A stretch of DNA of 64,000 bases from positions 1-64,000 of the forward strand of contig NZ_JAIYEP010000004.1 of the NCBI RefSeq assembly GCF_020515525.1. The letters are read 5' to 3'. Shown here one piece after another: positions 1-7,386 of the stretch. The stretch comes from Rhodococcus yananensis (GTDB lineage: Bacteria > Actinomycetota > Actinomycetes > Mycobacteriales > Mycobacteriaceae). Numbering within the stretch: the first letter of the stretch is position 1; each line of letters opens with the position of its first letter. Under the pieces are notes generated by a model that was not told where the DNA came from, searched no databases, and saw only the letters and a program-made list of their open reading frames with translations. A program made the position numbers and the translations under genes.

Positions 1-60
1 GGCTGCGGTGGCCTGCATGGCGGACGCGAGGAACAGCGTTTCGGGTGTCGGGTCGCTCAC
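1..60 (-). CDS. Partial hypothetical protein (N-terminus only)
   Basis: A minus-strand GTG start at 60-58 overlaps the stop of the upstream small gene in a GTGA arrangement, which suggests translational coupling. The first 20 codons (MSDPTPETLFLASAMQATAA) are open and run off the left edge. Nothing in this fragment identifies a family. By position it is the next gene of the integrated element. Confidence 0.5.
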   Translation of the reverse strand, partial: MSDPTPETLFLASAMQATAA

Positions 61-224
61 GCGCTCACCGCCTTCCGGCACTTCGGGCCGCGGTGGGCAG
101 CACGTGACTTCGGGTCGACCAACCAGGCTCCACAGCGCGTGCAGCGGGTGGCGATGCGAGCGCCGTGGCGGCGTGCCTCGGCGTCGAGGGCTGCGATCGG
201 GTCGGGTTTGCAGGTATCGTGCAT
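57..224 (-). CDS. Small Cys-rich protein, DUF6011-like
   Basis: The 55-aa product is read from an ATG at 224 with a GAGGAG ribosome site a few bases upstream. It contains CTRCGAWL near residues 28-35 and GPKC near 46-49, so a CxxC pair and a later Cys in a short arginine-rich chain. This is the pattern of DUF6011-type zinc-binding peptides common in actinophages and integrative elements. It is followed by a GTGA overlap with the next gene. The function of this family is not known to me. The call rests on the motif and the neighbourhood. Confidence 0.6.
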   Translation of the reverse strand: MHDTCKPDPIAALDAEARRHGARIATRCTRCGAWLVDPKSRAAHRGPKCRKAVSA

Positions 225-245
225 GGTGCTCCTCAGAGCTGGTTG

Positions 246-274
246 GCGGCCCCAGGATTCGATCCTGGGGCCGC
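246..274 (-). terminator. Perfect 13-bp hairpin after the element membrane protein gene
   Basis: GCGGCCCCAGGAT and its exact complement are separated by a 3-nt loop, 5 nt beyond the stop codon at 280. There is no long T tract, as is usual for GC-rich actinobacterial terminators. It separates the 280-1089 gene from the small gene at 57-224. Confidence 0.65.
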
Positions 275-279
275 GTGCG

Positions 280-1089
280 TTAGTGGGTGGACGTGTCTTC
301 GGTGCCGGTGCGAGATGCCGTGAGGCGAGCGTGGATGTCGCTCAGGATCCCGATCAGCCGCGGGATGTCCTCGAGGTCGATTTCGGGTCCGTCGAGAGAC
401 ATGGGGTGCGGATCGAACGCGACGACCGTCTTGTCCCCGTATCGGAGCGGCACCACCGTCAGCCCCGCGGCGCGCTCGAGGCCTCGTTCGACGACGACAT
501 CCTCGAGGAGGTCGATGGGGTCGGGGGTGACGCCGGACTGTTCGGATTCGATGCTGACGCGGATGCGGTCGACGTCGGCGGCGGCCCAGAGGGGCATAGT
601 CCGCCACTGCTGTGGTTCGCGGCCGACGGCGCGAGCGAGGTCGTGCAGCTGTTCCTCGGTGTACCCGGAGTGCGCGATGAACTCGACTTCGAGGGGTTCG
701 AGGTCACGCAGTCGGCGCATGGCCTCGAAGTAGTCGAAACCCCGCTCGCGACCGCGGAGTGCGCCGGCACCGAATCCAGCTGTGGCGGCCACGTACCACC
801 CGGCGTCGACCGCGCCCTTTGCGACGAGCAGCGGGAAGATGAACCCGACCGCCACGATGGTGGCGATGGTGGCGGCGTTGCGGATGAAGTCAGTACGATT
901 GACCATTGAACTGGTCCCTTCCTGGTAGTCGGTGCCGTTCGTGCCCTCGGAGTCGGTGGCGGCCGACCCGGGGGCGTTCTTCTTGTCGGGGCGCTCGGTG
1001 TACTCGTGTTCGACCCGGAGCATGTGGTGCAGCCGGCGGGGGTAATCGCATCGGGCGCATGTCGGCTCATCGCCGAAGTAGCCGGCCAT
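280..1089 (-). CDS. Integrated-element protein: short Cys/His N-terminus plus membrane segment
   Basis: A 269-aa protein of unknown function. The N-terminus has a CARC pair (residues 11-14) followed by HH and a further His, which could bind zinc. Around residues 70-95 there is a hydrophobic stretch (AATIATIVAVGFIFPLLVAKG), probably one membrane segment. The rest is acidic and soluble. The start overlaps the stop of the excisionase-like gene (TGATG), so the two are cotranslated. A second good start exists inside the gene at 906: ATG preceded by GGAAGGGACC. The mature product, or a second product, may begin there with the membrane segment and lack the Cys/His part. I do not recognise the family. 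Confidence 0.6.
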   Translation of the reverse strand: MAGYFGDEPTCARCDYPRRLHHMLRVEHEYTERPDKKNAPGSAATDSEGTNGTDYQEGTSSMVNRTDFIRNAATIATIVAVGFIFPLLVAKGAVDAGWYVAATAGFGAGALRGRERGFDYFEAMRRLRDLEPLEVEFIAHSGYTEEQLHDLARAVGREPQQWRTMPLWAAADVDRIRVSIESEQSGVTPDPIDLLEDVVVERGLERAAGLTVVPLRYGDKTVVAFDPHPMSLDGPEIDLEDIPRLIGILSDIHARLTASRTGTEDTSTH

Positions 1090-1319
1090 CAGTCGGCGTC
1101 CTCAATGCCGAGCACTTCCCGCAGCCCCGCGGTCGGCACCACATAGCGGCACCCCGCCCGCAGCACTCGGACCGGAAACTCGCCGGCGGCTGCGAGCTGA
1201 TACGCAGTGGAGGCCCCCAGCCCGAGGGCGCGCGCTGCGGTCCGAAGGTCTGTCGCAACCCCCAGTGTGTCGAGTTCATTTCGGGTCATCCTGCGCCCAC
1301 TTGACTGTGTTGCAGTCAT
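1089..1319 (-). CDS. Excisionase-like helix-turn-helix protein
   Basis: The product is about 76 aa with a winged-helix/AlpA-type DNA-binding core: ALGLGASTAYQLAAAGEFP followed by VRVLRAGCRYVVP. This is the MerR-like fold of phage excisionases (Xis), which bend DNA at the attachment site and bias the integrase towards excision. I chose the ATG at 1319 because GGAGG lies 8 nt upstream. A longer reading from 1346 lacks a ribosome site. It is divergent from the repressor gene, and the integrase lies just beyond, the usual control cluster of an integrative element. Its stop overlaps the next gene (TGATG). Confidence 0.75.
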   Translation of the reverse strand: MTATQSSGRRMTRNELDTLGVATDLRTAARALGLGASTAYQLAAAGEFPVRVLRAGCRYVVPTAGLREVLGIEDAD

Positions 1320-1411
1320 TTCTGCCTCCAATCGACTTTGTGACAATCAATGTCTAGCAGCCGCCGATGTGATCGTCAAGAATCACCGGAATTGGGCCTA
1401 CGATGACTGCC
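1303..1411. promoter_or_regulatory. Divergent control region between excisionase and repressor
   Basis: On the minus strand TAGACA (near 1354) could be the -10 for the excisionase gene. On the plus strand TACGAT (1399-1404) lies 7 nt before the ATG at 1412, which fits a leaderless repressor mRNA. Two inverted repeats lie here: GACTG-N5-CAGTC (1303-1317, inside the excisionase start) and TTGTGACAA (1338-1346). They are candidate operators for the repressor. Sites are inferred from symmetry only. Confidence 0.4.
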
Positions 1412-2113
1412 ATGGAGTCAACCGAGACTTGGCAGCAGGCCATTACCGCCCAGATTGGCCGCGGCATCGACAGGGCACGCGGGAAGCGCTCAGACCAGTG
1501 GATCGCCGACCGCGTGACGAGCCTGGGATATCCGATGTCACGGACGGCCGTATCGGAGTTTCGCCGAGGGGTCCGTAAGACAATCTCCGTCGCCGACCTG
1601 CTCGCGATTGCCGCCGCGCTCGAAGTGCCGCCTGTCGCGCTGCTATTCCCCGGACTACCGGACGGCGAGGTTGCCGTCCTGCCGCGCTCCAGCGGCCGGG
1701 CGCTCGACGCGCTGCGCTGGTTCTCGGGCGAAGTGAGTCGGCCTCCGTACGGGTGGGACATGCTGGTTGACGCCGAGGACTTCGAGGATCTCGGCTGCGT
1801 CCTGAAAGCTGAGTACAAGACCGAGCCGATGCCGGCGGAAGGGTCCGACGGGGCGCTGTTTCGCCTCGTGCAGCTGACGCGGGAGTTGGCCGGGAACTAC
1901 CAGCGGTCATCCGAGCGGCTGCAAGAACTCCTCGAAAAGCTGACGAGTGGCCAGCCCGCCGACTCTGCACCTGGCCTCTGGGATCAGCTCTCCGGCGTGG
2001 CCGAGGGTATCGAGAAGCAGCGCCGGCACCTCGAGGAGGGCATCCGAGCCCTTGGCGGTGTCATCGAAGACGATGGCCCGATCCTTCATGGGGGCAGCGC
2101 AACCGATGCCTAG
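1412..2113 (+). CDS. XRE-family transcriptional regulator, probable element repressor
   Basis: The product is 233 aa. The N-terminal 75 residues are a helix-turn-helix domain (SRTAVSEFRRGVRKTISVADLLAIAAAL) like Cro/C1-type repressors, followed by a C-terminal helical region (residues 140-220) that probably mediates dimerisation. It is divergent from an excisionase-like gene and overlaps the integrase start by 8 nt (ATGCCTAG). This places it as the switch between integrated and excised states. I prefer the ATG at 1412 over 1403 because a TACGAT -10 box overlaps the earlier ATG. No peptidase motif of the LexA/CI type was seen, so de-repression is unlikely to be by RecA-stimulated self-cleavage. 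Confidence 0.75.
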   Translation: MESTETWQQAITAQIGRGIDRARGKRSDQWIADRVTSLGYPMSRTAVSEFRRGVRKTISVADLLAIAAALEVPPVALLFPGLPDGEVAVLPRSSGRALDALRWFSGEVSRPPYGWDMLVDAEDFEDLGCVLKAEYKTEPMPAEGSDGALFRLVQLTRELAGNYQRSSERLQELLEKLTSGQPADSAPGLWDQLSGVAEGIEKQRRHLEEGIRALGGVIEDDGPILHGGSATDA

Positions 2114-3251
2114 GCAGCCGCTCCCCCTCGGCACGTGGGGCCGGATCACTCGGACCGAAGTCGAACCCGGCCGATGGCGCGCCCGCGCAAAGTACCGCGA
2201 CCTCGACGGCGTAACGCGGAGATTCGAGCGGTTCGGCCCGTCCGGAGCGAAAGCGGAGGCGGCACTGACGACGTACCTACGCGACCGGCGCCGGCAATCC
2301 GGCGGAGACACGCTCACCGCCGACTCGAAGGTTTCCGACCTCCTCGACGACTGGCTGAAGAACGCAGACGACGGCAGCCGTCGACCCCAAACCCTCGGCG
2401 ACTACCGCTCGGCTATCGACGGGCACATCAAGCCTGGCATCGGGCAGGTTCGCATCAGGGAGGCCACGGTAGGCACGATCGACAGGTTCCTACGCGGAAT
2501 CAAGGGTGAGGGCATCCGGAAGCGCACCAGGACGGTGTTGATGCTCGCGTTCGCCTACGCGGCCCGCCTAGATCTCGTCGAGTCGAACCCTGTGCGGGAC
2601 ACGGCGGCGGTGCGAAAGCAGTCGGGAGGCATCGAGGTGCCGGCCATCGAGGAGGCTCACCGGTACCGAGCCGCGGTCGCTCGATGGTGCGGCGGTAACA
2701 CGCTGGGCCGGCCACGGGGGCAGGGGCTCCTCGAGGTCGTCGACGTCGTTCTCGGTACCGGACTGCGTCCGGGTGAGGTGCTGGCGCTGCGGGTGCAGGA
2801 CGTCGACGTTGAGGCCGCGACGCTGACGGTGGCCGGCACCGTCGTCGGGAGCGTCCGCCAGCCCACCCCGAAGACGAGGAAGGGGCACCGGACAGTGCAG
2901 CTGCCCGCGTTCGTCGTCGAGGCACTGCGGCGACGCCTCGACGATCCCGTCGTCGAACTGACCGGGCTGATCTTCCCCTCGTCGTCGGGCACGGTGCGCA
3001 GCCGGGCGAATCTCGACAGGCAGCTACGGGAAGCGCGGCCCGACGACCTCGATCACGTCACGCTGCGCTCGCTGCGGCGACTCGCGGCCACGACCGTCGA
3101 TCGCGCCCTCGGCGTCGAGGCGGCATCTCGGCAGCTCGGGCACTCGGGTACCGCCGTGACGGAGCGTCATTACGTCGACAGGCCGGACGTCGGCCCGGAG
3201 GTTGCGGACGTGCTCGGGAAGCTGGCACCACCGACGACGAGGAGGGCGTGA
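2106..3251 (+). CDS. int: Tyrosine recombinase (site-specific integrase)
   Basis: The product is 381 aa. It has an N-terminal arm-type DNA-binding part (GRWRARAKYRDLDG), a core-binding SAM-like domain (residues ~75-160) and a catalytic domain. The catalytic residues are visible: Arg in GTGLRPGEVLALR, Lys in KTRKGHR, the HVTLRSLR box, LGH in RQLGHSG, and the Tyr nucleophile in ERHYV. It would catalyse integration and excision at the tRNA-Arg(ACG) gene, whose 3' end lies about 130 nt downstream. I chose the ATG at 2106, which overlaps the repressor stop; the open frame extends upstream to 1947 but that part is out-of-frame repressor sequence. Confidence 0.92.
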   Translation: MPRQPLPLGTWGRITRTEVEPGRWRARAKYRDLDGVTRRFERFGPSGAKAEAALTTYLRDRRRQSGGDTLTADSKVSDLLDDWLKNADDGSRRPQTLGDYRSAIDGHIKPGIGQVRIREATVGTIDRFLRGIKGEGIRKRTRTVLMLAFAYAARLDLVESNPVRDTAAVRKQSGGIEVPAIEEAHRYRAAVARWCGGNTLGRPRGQGLLEVVDVVLGTGLRPGEVLALRVQDVDVEAATLTVAGTVVGSVRQPTPKTRKGHRTVQLPAFVVEALRRRLDDPVVELTGLIFPSSSGTVRSRANLDRQLREARPDDLDHVTLRSLRRLAATTVDRALGVEAASRQLGHSGTAVTERHYVDRPDVGPEVADVLGKLAPPTTRRA

Positions 3252-3331
3252 AGCAGGGAGCAGGGGCGCCCATGTCTGTAAGCGTGCTCCCTGCGCTCGA
3301 CGAATAGGGGTGGTTTCGGGGTGAGCATAAG

Positions 3332-3383
3332 AAAAACCCCAGGCGATTCCTCCGTCAAAACGGCCTCTCTCCTGGGGTTTCTT
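3332..3383. terminator. Bidirectional terminator between integrase and tRNA-Arg
   Basis: AAACCCCAGG (3334-3343) pairs with CCTGGGGTTT (3371-3380), with a small inner hairpin CCGT-TTTG-ACGG read on the minus strand. Read on the minus strand it ends in TTTTTCTTAT, a good intrinsic terminator for the tRNA-Arg transcript. Read on the plus strand it ends in TTTCTT and would serve the integrase. Confidence 0.75.
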
Positions 3384-3384
3384 G

Positions 3385-3457
3385 TGCGCCCGAAGGGATT
3401 CGAACCCCTAACCTTCTGATCCGTAGTCAGATGCTCTATCCGTTGAGCTACGGGCGC
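3385..3457 (-). tRNA. tRNA-Arg(ACG)
   Basis: The 73-nt minus-strand sequence folds as a standard cloverleaf. The acceptor arm is GCGCCCG/CGGGCGC, the T arm contains GGTTCGAATCC, and the anticodon loop CTACGGA carries ACG. The 3' CCA is not encoded. Its 3' part (about 3385-3420) is the likely core of the attachment site used by the neighbouring integrase, because the gene stays intact after insertion. Confidence 0.96.
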
Positions 3458-3494
3458 ATGTTATTCAGTTGTCGTCGGTGACGCTACACCAACG

Positions 3495-3586
3495 TGGCGG
3501 AGGCGAGAGGATTTGAACCTCCGGTCCCCGGTAAGGGGGACAACTCATTAGCAGTGAGTCCCATTCGGCCGCTCTGGCACGCCTCC
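3495..3586 (-). tRNA. tRNA-Ser(GCT)
   Basis: This is a minus-strand class II tRNA with a long variable arm. The acceptor stem is GGAGGCG/CGCCTCC, the anticodon loop CTGCTAA carries GCT, the T loop contains GTTCAAATC, and CCA is encoded (3495-3497 on the plus strand). It lies 37 nt upstream of tRNA-Arg and is probably cotranscribed with it. Confidence 0.95.
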
Positions 3587-3662
3587 TTGCGGGGATTCGA
3601 TTCTCTCGAACCGCCGGATCGAAACATTACACAAGCCCCCCTCGAAAACGCAAAACAGCTGG

Positions 3663-4373
3663 TCAACGCATGTGACTGTCGAACCAGTCGAAGATCCGGC
3701 GCCGCGCGTCGACGATCGCGGCCTCCCGCGGATCGGTGTCGGGGTCGGCGGTGGCGTGTTCGACGGGCGGCTCGTCGGGTCGATGCTCCAACCCCTCGTA
3801 GGTCACCACCAGAGTCGGGGCGTCCGCCCGTCCCGCCGCCTCACGCAGTCGCTCGACGTCACTGCCCGGCGTGTGCGGATCGTCGACACCGTACAAACCG
3901 AGCCACGGCGCGCGCAGCGCCTGCACCAGTTCGACGAGCGGCAGAACATTCGGGCGTAGCCGCTCGGTGATGCCCGACGCCGCGACACTCACCACGGCGC
4001 CGAGTGGGCGTTCGGCGGCCACCGCCATCGCCGCGACCCCCGCCTCGTCGAAACCGATGATTCCGATGGTGTCGGCACGGATACCGGCACGGGCGATCCA
4101 CGTGAACGTCGCGTCGGCGTTGACGAGCGCCGCGTCGCCGAACAGCGCCGACTCGTCGCCGTCCGGGCCGCGATGATGCAGATCCGGCGCCACCACCAGC
4201 CACCGCTCCTCCGCCAGCGCCCGCATGAACTCGAGCAGCGTGGGTGAGAACGCGTGGGCACGATGCAGCAGCACGATGCACCCGCGCGGCGCCGATTCGG
4301 GCCTGACCACCGTCAACGGCAGTTCTCCGGAAGCATCCTCCAGGCGCGCGGAGTCCTTGCTGATATCGGGCAT
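3663..4373 (-). CDS. Dienelactone-hydrolase-like alpha/beta hydrolase with Asp in the nucleophile elbow
   Basis: The product is about 236 aa from the ATG at 4373. I prefer this start because an earlier one at 4445 overlaps the divergent hisC2. The strand order fits the dienelactone hydrolase family: an early beta strand (GCIVLLHRAHAF), an elbow (IGIIGFDEAG), an acid strand (LYGVDDPHTP) and a His loop (YEGLEHRPD). In the family the elbow normally reads GFCFGG or similar, with Cys as nucleophile. Here the corresponding residue is Asp. It may be a hydrolase using an Asp nucleophile, as haloalkane dehalogenases do, or a non-catalytic relative. Substrate unknown. Confidence 0.75.
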   Translation of the reverse strand: MPDISKDSARLEDASGELPLTVVRPESAPRGCIVLLHRAHAFSPTLLEFMRALAEERWLVVAPDLHHRGPDGDESALFGDAALVNADATFTWIARAGIRADTIGIIGFDEAGVAAMAVAAERPLGAVVSVAASGITERLRPNVLPLVELVQALRAPWLGLYGVDDPHTPGSDVERLREAAGRADAPTLVVTYEGLEHRPDEPPVEHATADPDTDPREAAIVDARRRIFDWFDSHMR

Positions 4374-4423
4374 GTTGTCCACGATGACACGACCGTCGTG
4401 GTCCCGCAGGTGAACCGCGGGGG

Positions 4424-4429
4424 CATAAT
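4424..4429 (+). promoter_or_regulatory. -10 box (CATAAT) of hisC2
   Basis: CATAAT ends 6 nt before the GTG start at 4436, which places the transcription start at or next to the start codon. This fits a leaderless mRNA. No ribosome site is present before the GTG. Confidence 0.5.
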
Positions 4430-4435
4430 CGCCTG

Positions 4436-5515
4436 GTGACCCCACGCATCCGTCCCGGCCTCGACACGATTCCCGCCTACGTCCCCGGACGCAGTTTTCC
4501 GGGTGCGGTCAAGCTCGCGAGCAACGAGACGACCGCCGGACCCCTGCCGAGCGTGCGCGCGGCGATCCTCGATGCGGTGGACAACGCGAACCGGTATCCC
4601 GACAACAGTGCCGCCGATCTGATCGCTGCACTGTCGAAGCGACTGTCGGTGCCGGCGGACCGCATCGCCGTGGGCTGCGGCTCGGTGAACCTCTGCCAAG
4701 AACTGGTGCAGATCACCTGCGACGACGGCGACGAGGTGGTGTTCTCGTGGCGATCGTTCGAGGCATACCCGGTGATCTCGGCGGTGGCCGGGGCGAAAGC
4801 CGTCGCCGTGCCGAACGGGCCCGACCACGGTCACGACCTCGACGCGATGCTCGCGGCGATCACCGACCGCACCCGGCTGATCTTCGTATGCAATCCGAAC
4901 AACCCCACCGGCACGCTGATCGGGAAGCCCGACCTGGAGAAATTCCTCGACGCGGTGCCCGACGACGTCGTCGTCGCCCTGGACGAGGCGTACTTCGAGT
5001 ACGTGCGCCCGGCCCCCGGCGAAGACCTGCCCGACGGACTCGAACTCGCCGCGGGGCGCCGCAACGTGGTGGTGTTGCGCACCTTCTCCAAGGCGTACGG
5101 GCTCGCCGGGATCCGGGTCGGGTACGCCGTCGCCGATCCGGCGATCGTGATCGCACTGGGTAAGGTCCACACTCCGTTCTCTGTGAGCGCTCCTGCGCAG
5201 CGGGCCGCGATCGCGTCCCTCGAGGCTGCCGCGGAACTACTCGACCGCACCGACGGGGTCGTCGCCGAACGCGAACGTGTGCGCGCGGCCCTCGTCGCCG
5301 CCGGCTACGACGTTCCCGCCAGCTACGCGAACTTCGTGTGGCTCCCCCTCGGTGCTGCGGCTGCGGCGTACACGGATGCTGCCGCCGAGGCCGGTGTCGT
5401 GCTGCGGGGTTTCGCCGGGGACGGAGTCCGGGTCAGTATCGGTGACGTCCACGAGAACGACCTGTTCCTGTCGTTCGCCACGGGAGCCGGACGCGCCTGC
5501 GCGGGACTCGACTGA
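4436..5515 (+). CDS. hisC2: Histidinol-phosphate / aromatic amino acid aminotransferase
   Basis: This 359-aa fold-type I PLP enzyme matches the HisC family and its mycobacterial Pat (Rv3772) branch. It transfers the amino group between glutamate and either histidinol phosphate or aromatic keto acids. Visible motifs are NPNNPTGT (153-160), the PLP Asp in ALDEAYFEY (Asp183), the PLP Lys in FSKAYGLAG (Lys219), and the Arg in GIRVGY. The start is GTG at 4436. It sits alone, divergent from the hydrolase gene. In M. tuberculosis the orthologue lies in the same neighbourhood next to tRNA genes, which supports the Pat assignment over a his-operon HisC. The symbol pat is also used. Confidence 0.88.
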   Translation: MTPRIRPGLDTIPAYVPGRSFPGAVKLASNETTAGPLPSVRAAILDAVDNANRYPDNSAADLIAALSKRLSVPADRIAVGCGSVNLCQELVQITCDDGDEVVFSWRSFEAYPVISAVAGAKAVAVPNGPDHGHDLDAMLAAITDRTRLIFVCNPNNPTGTLIGKPDLEKFLDAVPDDVVVALDEAYFEYVRPAPGEDLPDGLELAAGRRNVVVLRTFSKAYGLAGIRVGYAVADPAIVIALGKVHTPFSVSAPAQRAAIASLEAAAELLDRTDGVVAERERVRAALVAAGYDVPASYANFVWLPLGAAAAAYTDAAAEAGVVLRGFAGDGVRVSIGDVHENDLFLSFATGAGRACAGLD

Positions 5516-5646
5516 CCGGCGAGACCCAACCGTGACCCGTGGGTATCGATAGCGTGACCGGCCGCTGGCAGACTCGACCGGTCGAGTCGGCCGTCGAGCG
5601 CGCCGGATCGTCGAACTCCGCGAGCGACGAGGGAGAAGGAAACACG

Positions 5647-7338
5647 ATGCTGCCAGGCAGGGCACTCCGACGTGTCCTGACCACGGCACTCGTCGTCGCG
5701 GGGCTGTCCGCGACCACCGCTGTGCATCCGGCGGGGGCAGCGCCCGAGAACACCGTTCCGTTGCGGATGATCGCGTTCGGTGACCTGCACGGCAGTCTGC
5801 TACCGCCGGAGGGCCCGCGCAGCGAGGTCGTCCGGTCGGACGGAGCCTCCGTACCCGCCGGCGGCGCCGCCTACCTCGCCGCGTACATCCGGCAGCTGCG
5901 CGGCCAGGCCGACCACTCGGTGCTGTACTCGACCGGCGACACGTGGGGGTCGTCCCCGCTCGAGTCCGCGATGTTCCACGACGAACCGACCGTCGAACTG
6001 CTCAACGATCTCGACCTCACCGCCGCGGGCCTCGGCAACCACGAATTCGACAACGGTGCCGCCGAACTGCGGCGGCTGCGCGACGGTGGCTGCCACCCGG
6101 AGGAAGGCTGCCGGTACGGGGAGGCGTTCGACGGCGCCGACTTCCCGCTGCTCGCGTCGAACATCACCACGGACACGGGCGAGCCCGCCGCGCTGCCGTA
6201 CTCGGTCACCTACATCGACGGCATCCCCGTCGCCGCGATCGGAGTCATGCCGAGCAACACCCCCGACTACGTGCGCGCCGACTCCATCGAGGGTCTGCAT
6301 TTCGGCGACGAGGTGGACGCCGTGAACCGCACTGCCGACGCACTCGACGCACTCGGGGTGCGGGCGATGATCGTGCTGTACAAGGGTGACCTCGCCGAGA
6401 CCACCACCGATCCCTGCGATCCCGTCGACGGACGCGCCAGGGCCGTCGCCACCTCGGTGTCCCCGCTCGTCGACCTGATCGTCACCGCCGACGGCGAAGG
6501 CCACTTCAACTGCAGTTTCCCGGACCCGCTCGGCACCCAGCGCACCGTGGTGCAGGGCGCCTCGCACGGGCGGATCCTGTCGGTCGCCGATCTCGTCATC
6601 GACCGCGCGGATCGCGATGTGCTGCGCGACCGCACCGTCGCGTTCAACCAGGTGGTCACCCACGACATCACACCCGACCCCGGCGTCTCCGCGTTCGTCG
6701 AACGTGCTGTGGACCGCTCCGCCGAGACCGCGCGACGCGAAGTGGGGCACGTCGCGGCCCCACTCACCCGGGACACCACGTCCAGCGGCGAGTCGACACT
6801 CGGCAACCTCGTCGCCGATGCACAACTCGCCGCCGGTGAACCCCACGGCGCCCAGCTGGCATTGATGAACATCGACGGGGTGCGGGCCGACCTGACGGCC
6901 GACGGCGACGCCGTCAGCTTCGGTGAGGCGTTCGCCGTCCACCCGTTCGGAAACCGCCTCGAGATCGTCGACATGACGGGCGCACAGATCCACGCCGTCC
7001 TCGAACAACAGTTCCGGAGCGATTCGGTGGGCAGCAGCGTCGAACGGATCCTCGCGCCGTCGCACACCCTGCACTACACCCTCGACCGACTGGCACCCCG
7101 CGGAGAACGAATCCGCGACATCACGGTCGCGGGCGAACCGCTCGACCCCGACGCGGTGTACTCCGTCGTCGTCAATTCGTTCCTGAGCGGCGGCGGCGAC
7201 GGATTCACGGTGTTCGCCGAGACGCGGAGTCGGGCGGGGCTCGGCTACGACCTCGACGCCCTCACCACCTACCTCGGGCGAGGAACATCGGAACGGCCTG
7301 TGTCCGTTCCGGCGACCGACCGCATCCGCGTCCACTGA
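5647..7338 (+). CDS. Secreted 5'-nucleotidase / 2',3'-cyclic phosphodiesterase family protein
   Basis: The product is about 563 aa. I chose the ATG at 5647 because GAGGGAGAAGGA lies just upstream and the next ~25 residues form a signal peptide (LRRVLTTALVVAGLSATTAVHPAGA). The N-terminal half is a calcineurin-like metallophosphatase: FGDLHG, STGDTWG and GLGNHEFD supply metal ligands. The C-terminal half is the substrate-binding 5'-nucleotidase domain (LGNLVADAQ, NIDGVRADL, FGNRLEIVDMTG, LSGGGDGF). The family hydrolyses extracellular nucleotides and releases phosphate and nucleosides for uptake. The gene is monocistronic, with a convergent gene downstream. The exact substrate (UDP-sugar, AMP, cyclic nucleotide) cannot be told from sequence. 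Confidence 0.85.
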   Translation: MLPGRALRRVLTTALVVAGLSATTAVHPAGAAPENTVPLRMIAFGDLHGSLLPPEGPRSEVVRSDGASVPAGGAAYLAAYIRQLRGQADHSVLYSTGDTWGSSPLESAMFHDEPTVELLNDLDLTAAGLGNHEFDNGAAELRRLRDGGCHPEEGCRYGEAFDGADFPLLASNITTDTGEPAALPYSVTYIDGIPVAAIGVMPSNTPDYVRADSIEGLHFGDEVDAVNRTADALDALGVRAMIVLYKGDLAETTTDPCDPVDGRARAVATSVSPLVDLIVTADGEGHFNCSFPDPLGTQRTVVQGASHGRILSVADLVIDRADRDVLRDRTVAFNQVVTHDITPDPGVSAFVERAVDRSAETARREVGHVAAPLTRDTTSSGESTLGNLVADAQLAAGEPHGAQLALMNIDGVRADLTADGDAVSFGEAFAVHPFGNRLEIVDMTGAQIHAVLEQQFRSDSVGSSVERILAPSHTLHYTLDRLAPRGERIRDITVAGEPLDPDAVYSVVVNSFLSGGGDGFTVFAETRSRAGLGYDLDALTTYLGRGTSERPVSVPATDRIRVH

Positions 7339-7386
7339 CCTCGACTCCACCGACGTCGTTCCCACCGGCGACCGCCGGCGACACGA

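Larger units (their letters stand above)
1..3384. mobile_element. Right end of an integrated element (prophage or AICE-type) at tRNA-Arg
   Basis: The layout integrase - repressor - excisionase - small Cys-rich proteins, with the integrase next to a tRNA 3' end, is typical of prophages and actinomycete integrative conjugative elements. The other end lies left of the window. No structural phage genes or replication/transfer genes are visible, so I cannot tell which type it is. Confidence 0.7.

Noticed and set aside
1947-2105. Longer integrase starting at 1947
   Set aside because: The extra 53 residues overlap the repressor gene in another frame and look like shadow sequence; the ATG at 2106 gives the normal integrase N-terminus.
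5800-7365. 521-aa minus-strand frame opposite the 5'-nucleotidase
   Set aside because: No signal peptide, domain or ribosome site; the plus-strand protein carries all metallophosphatase motifs.
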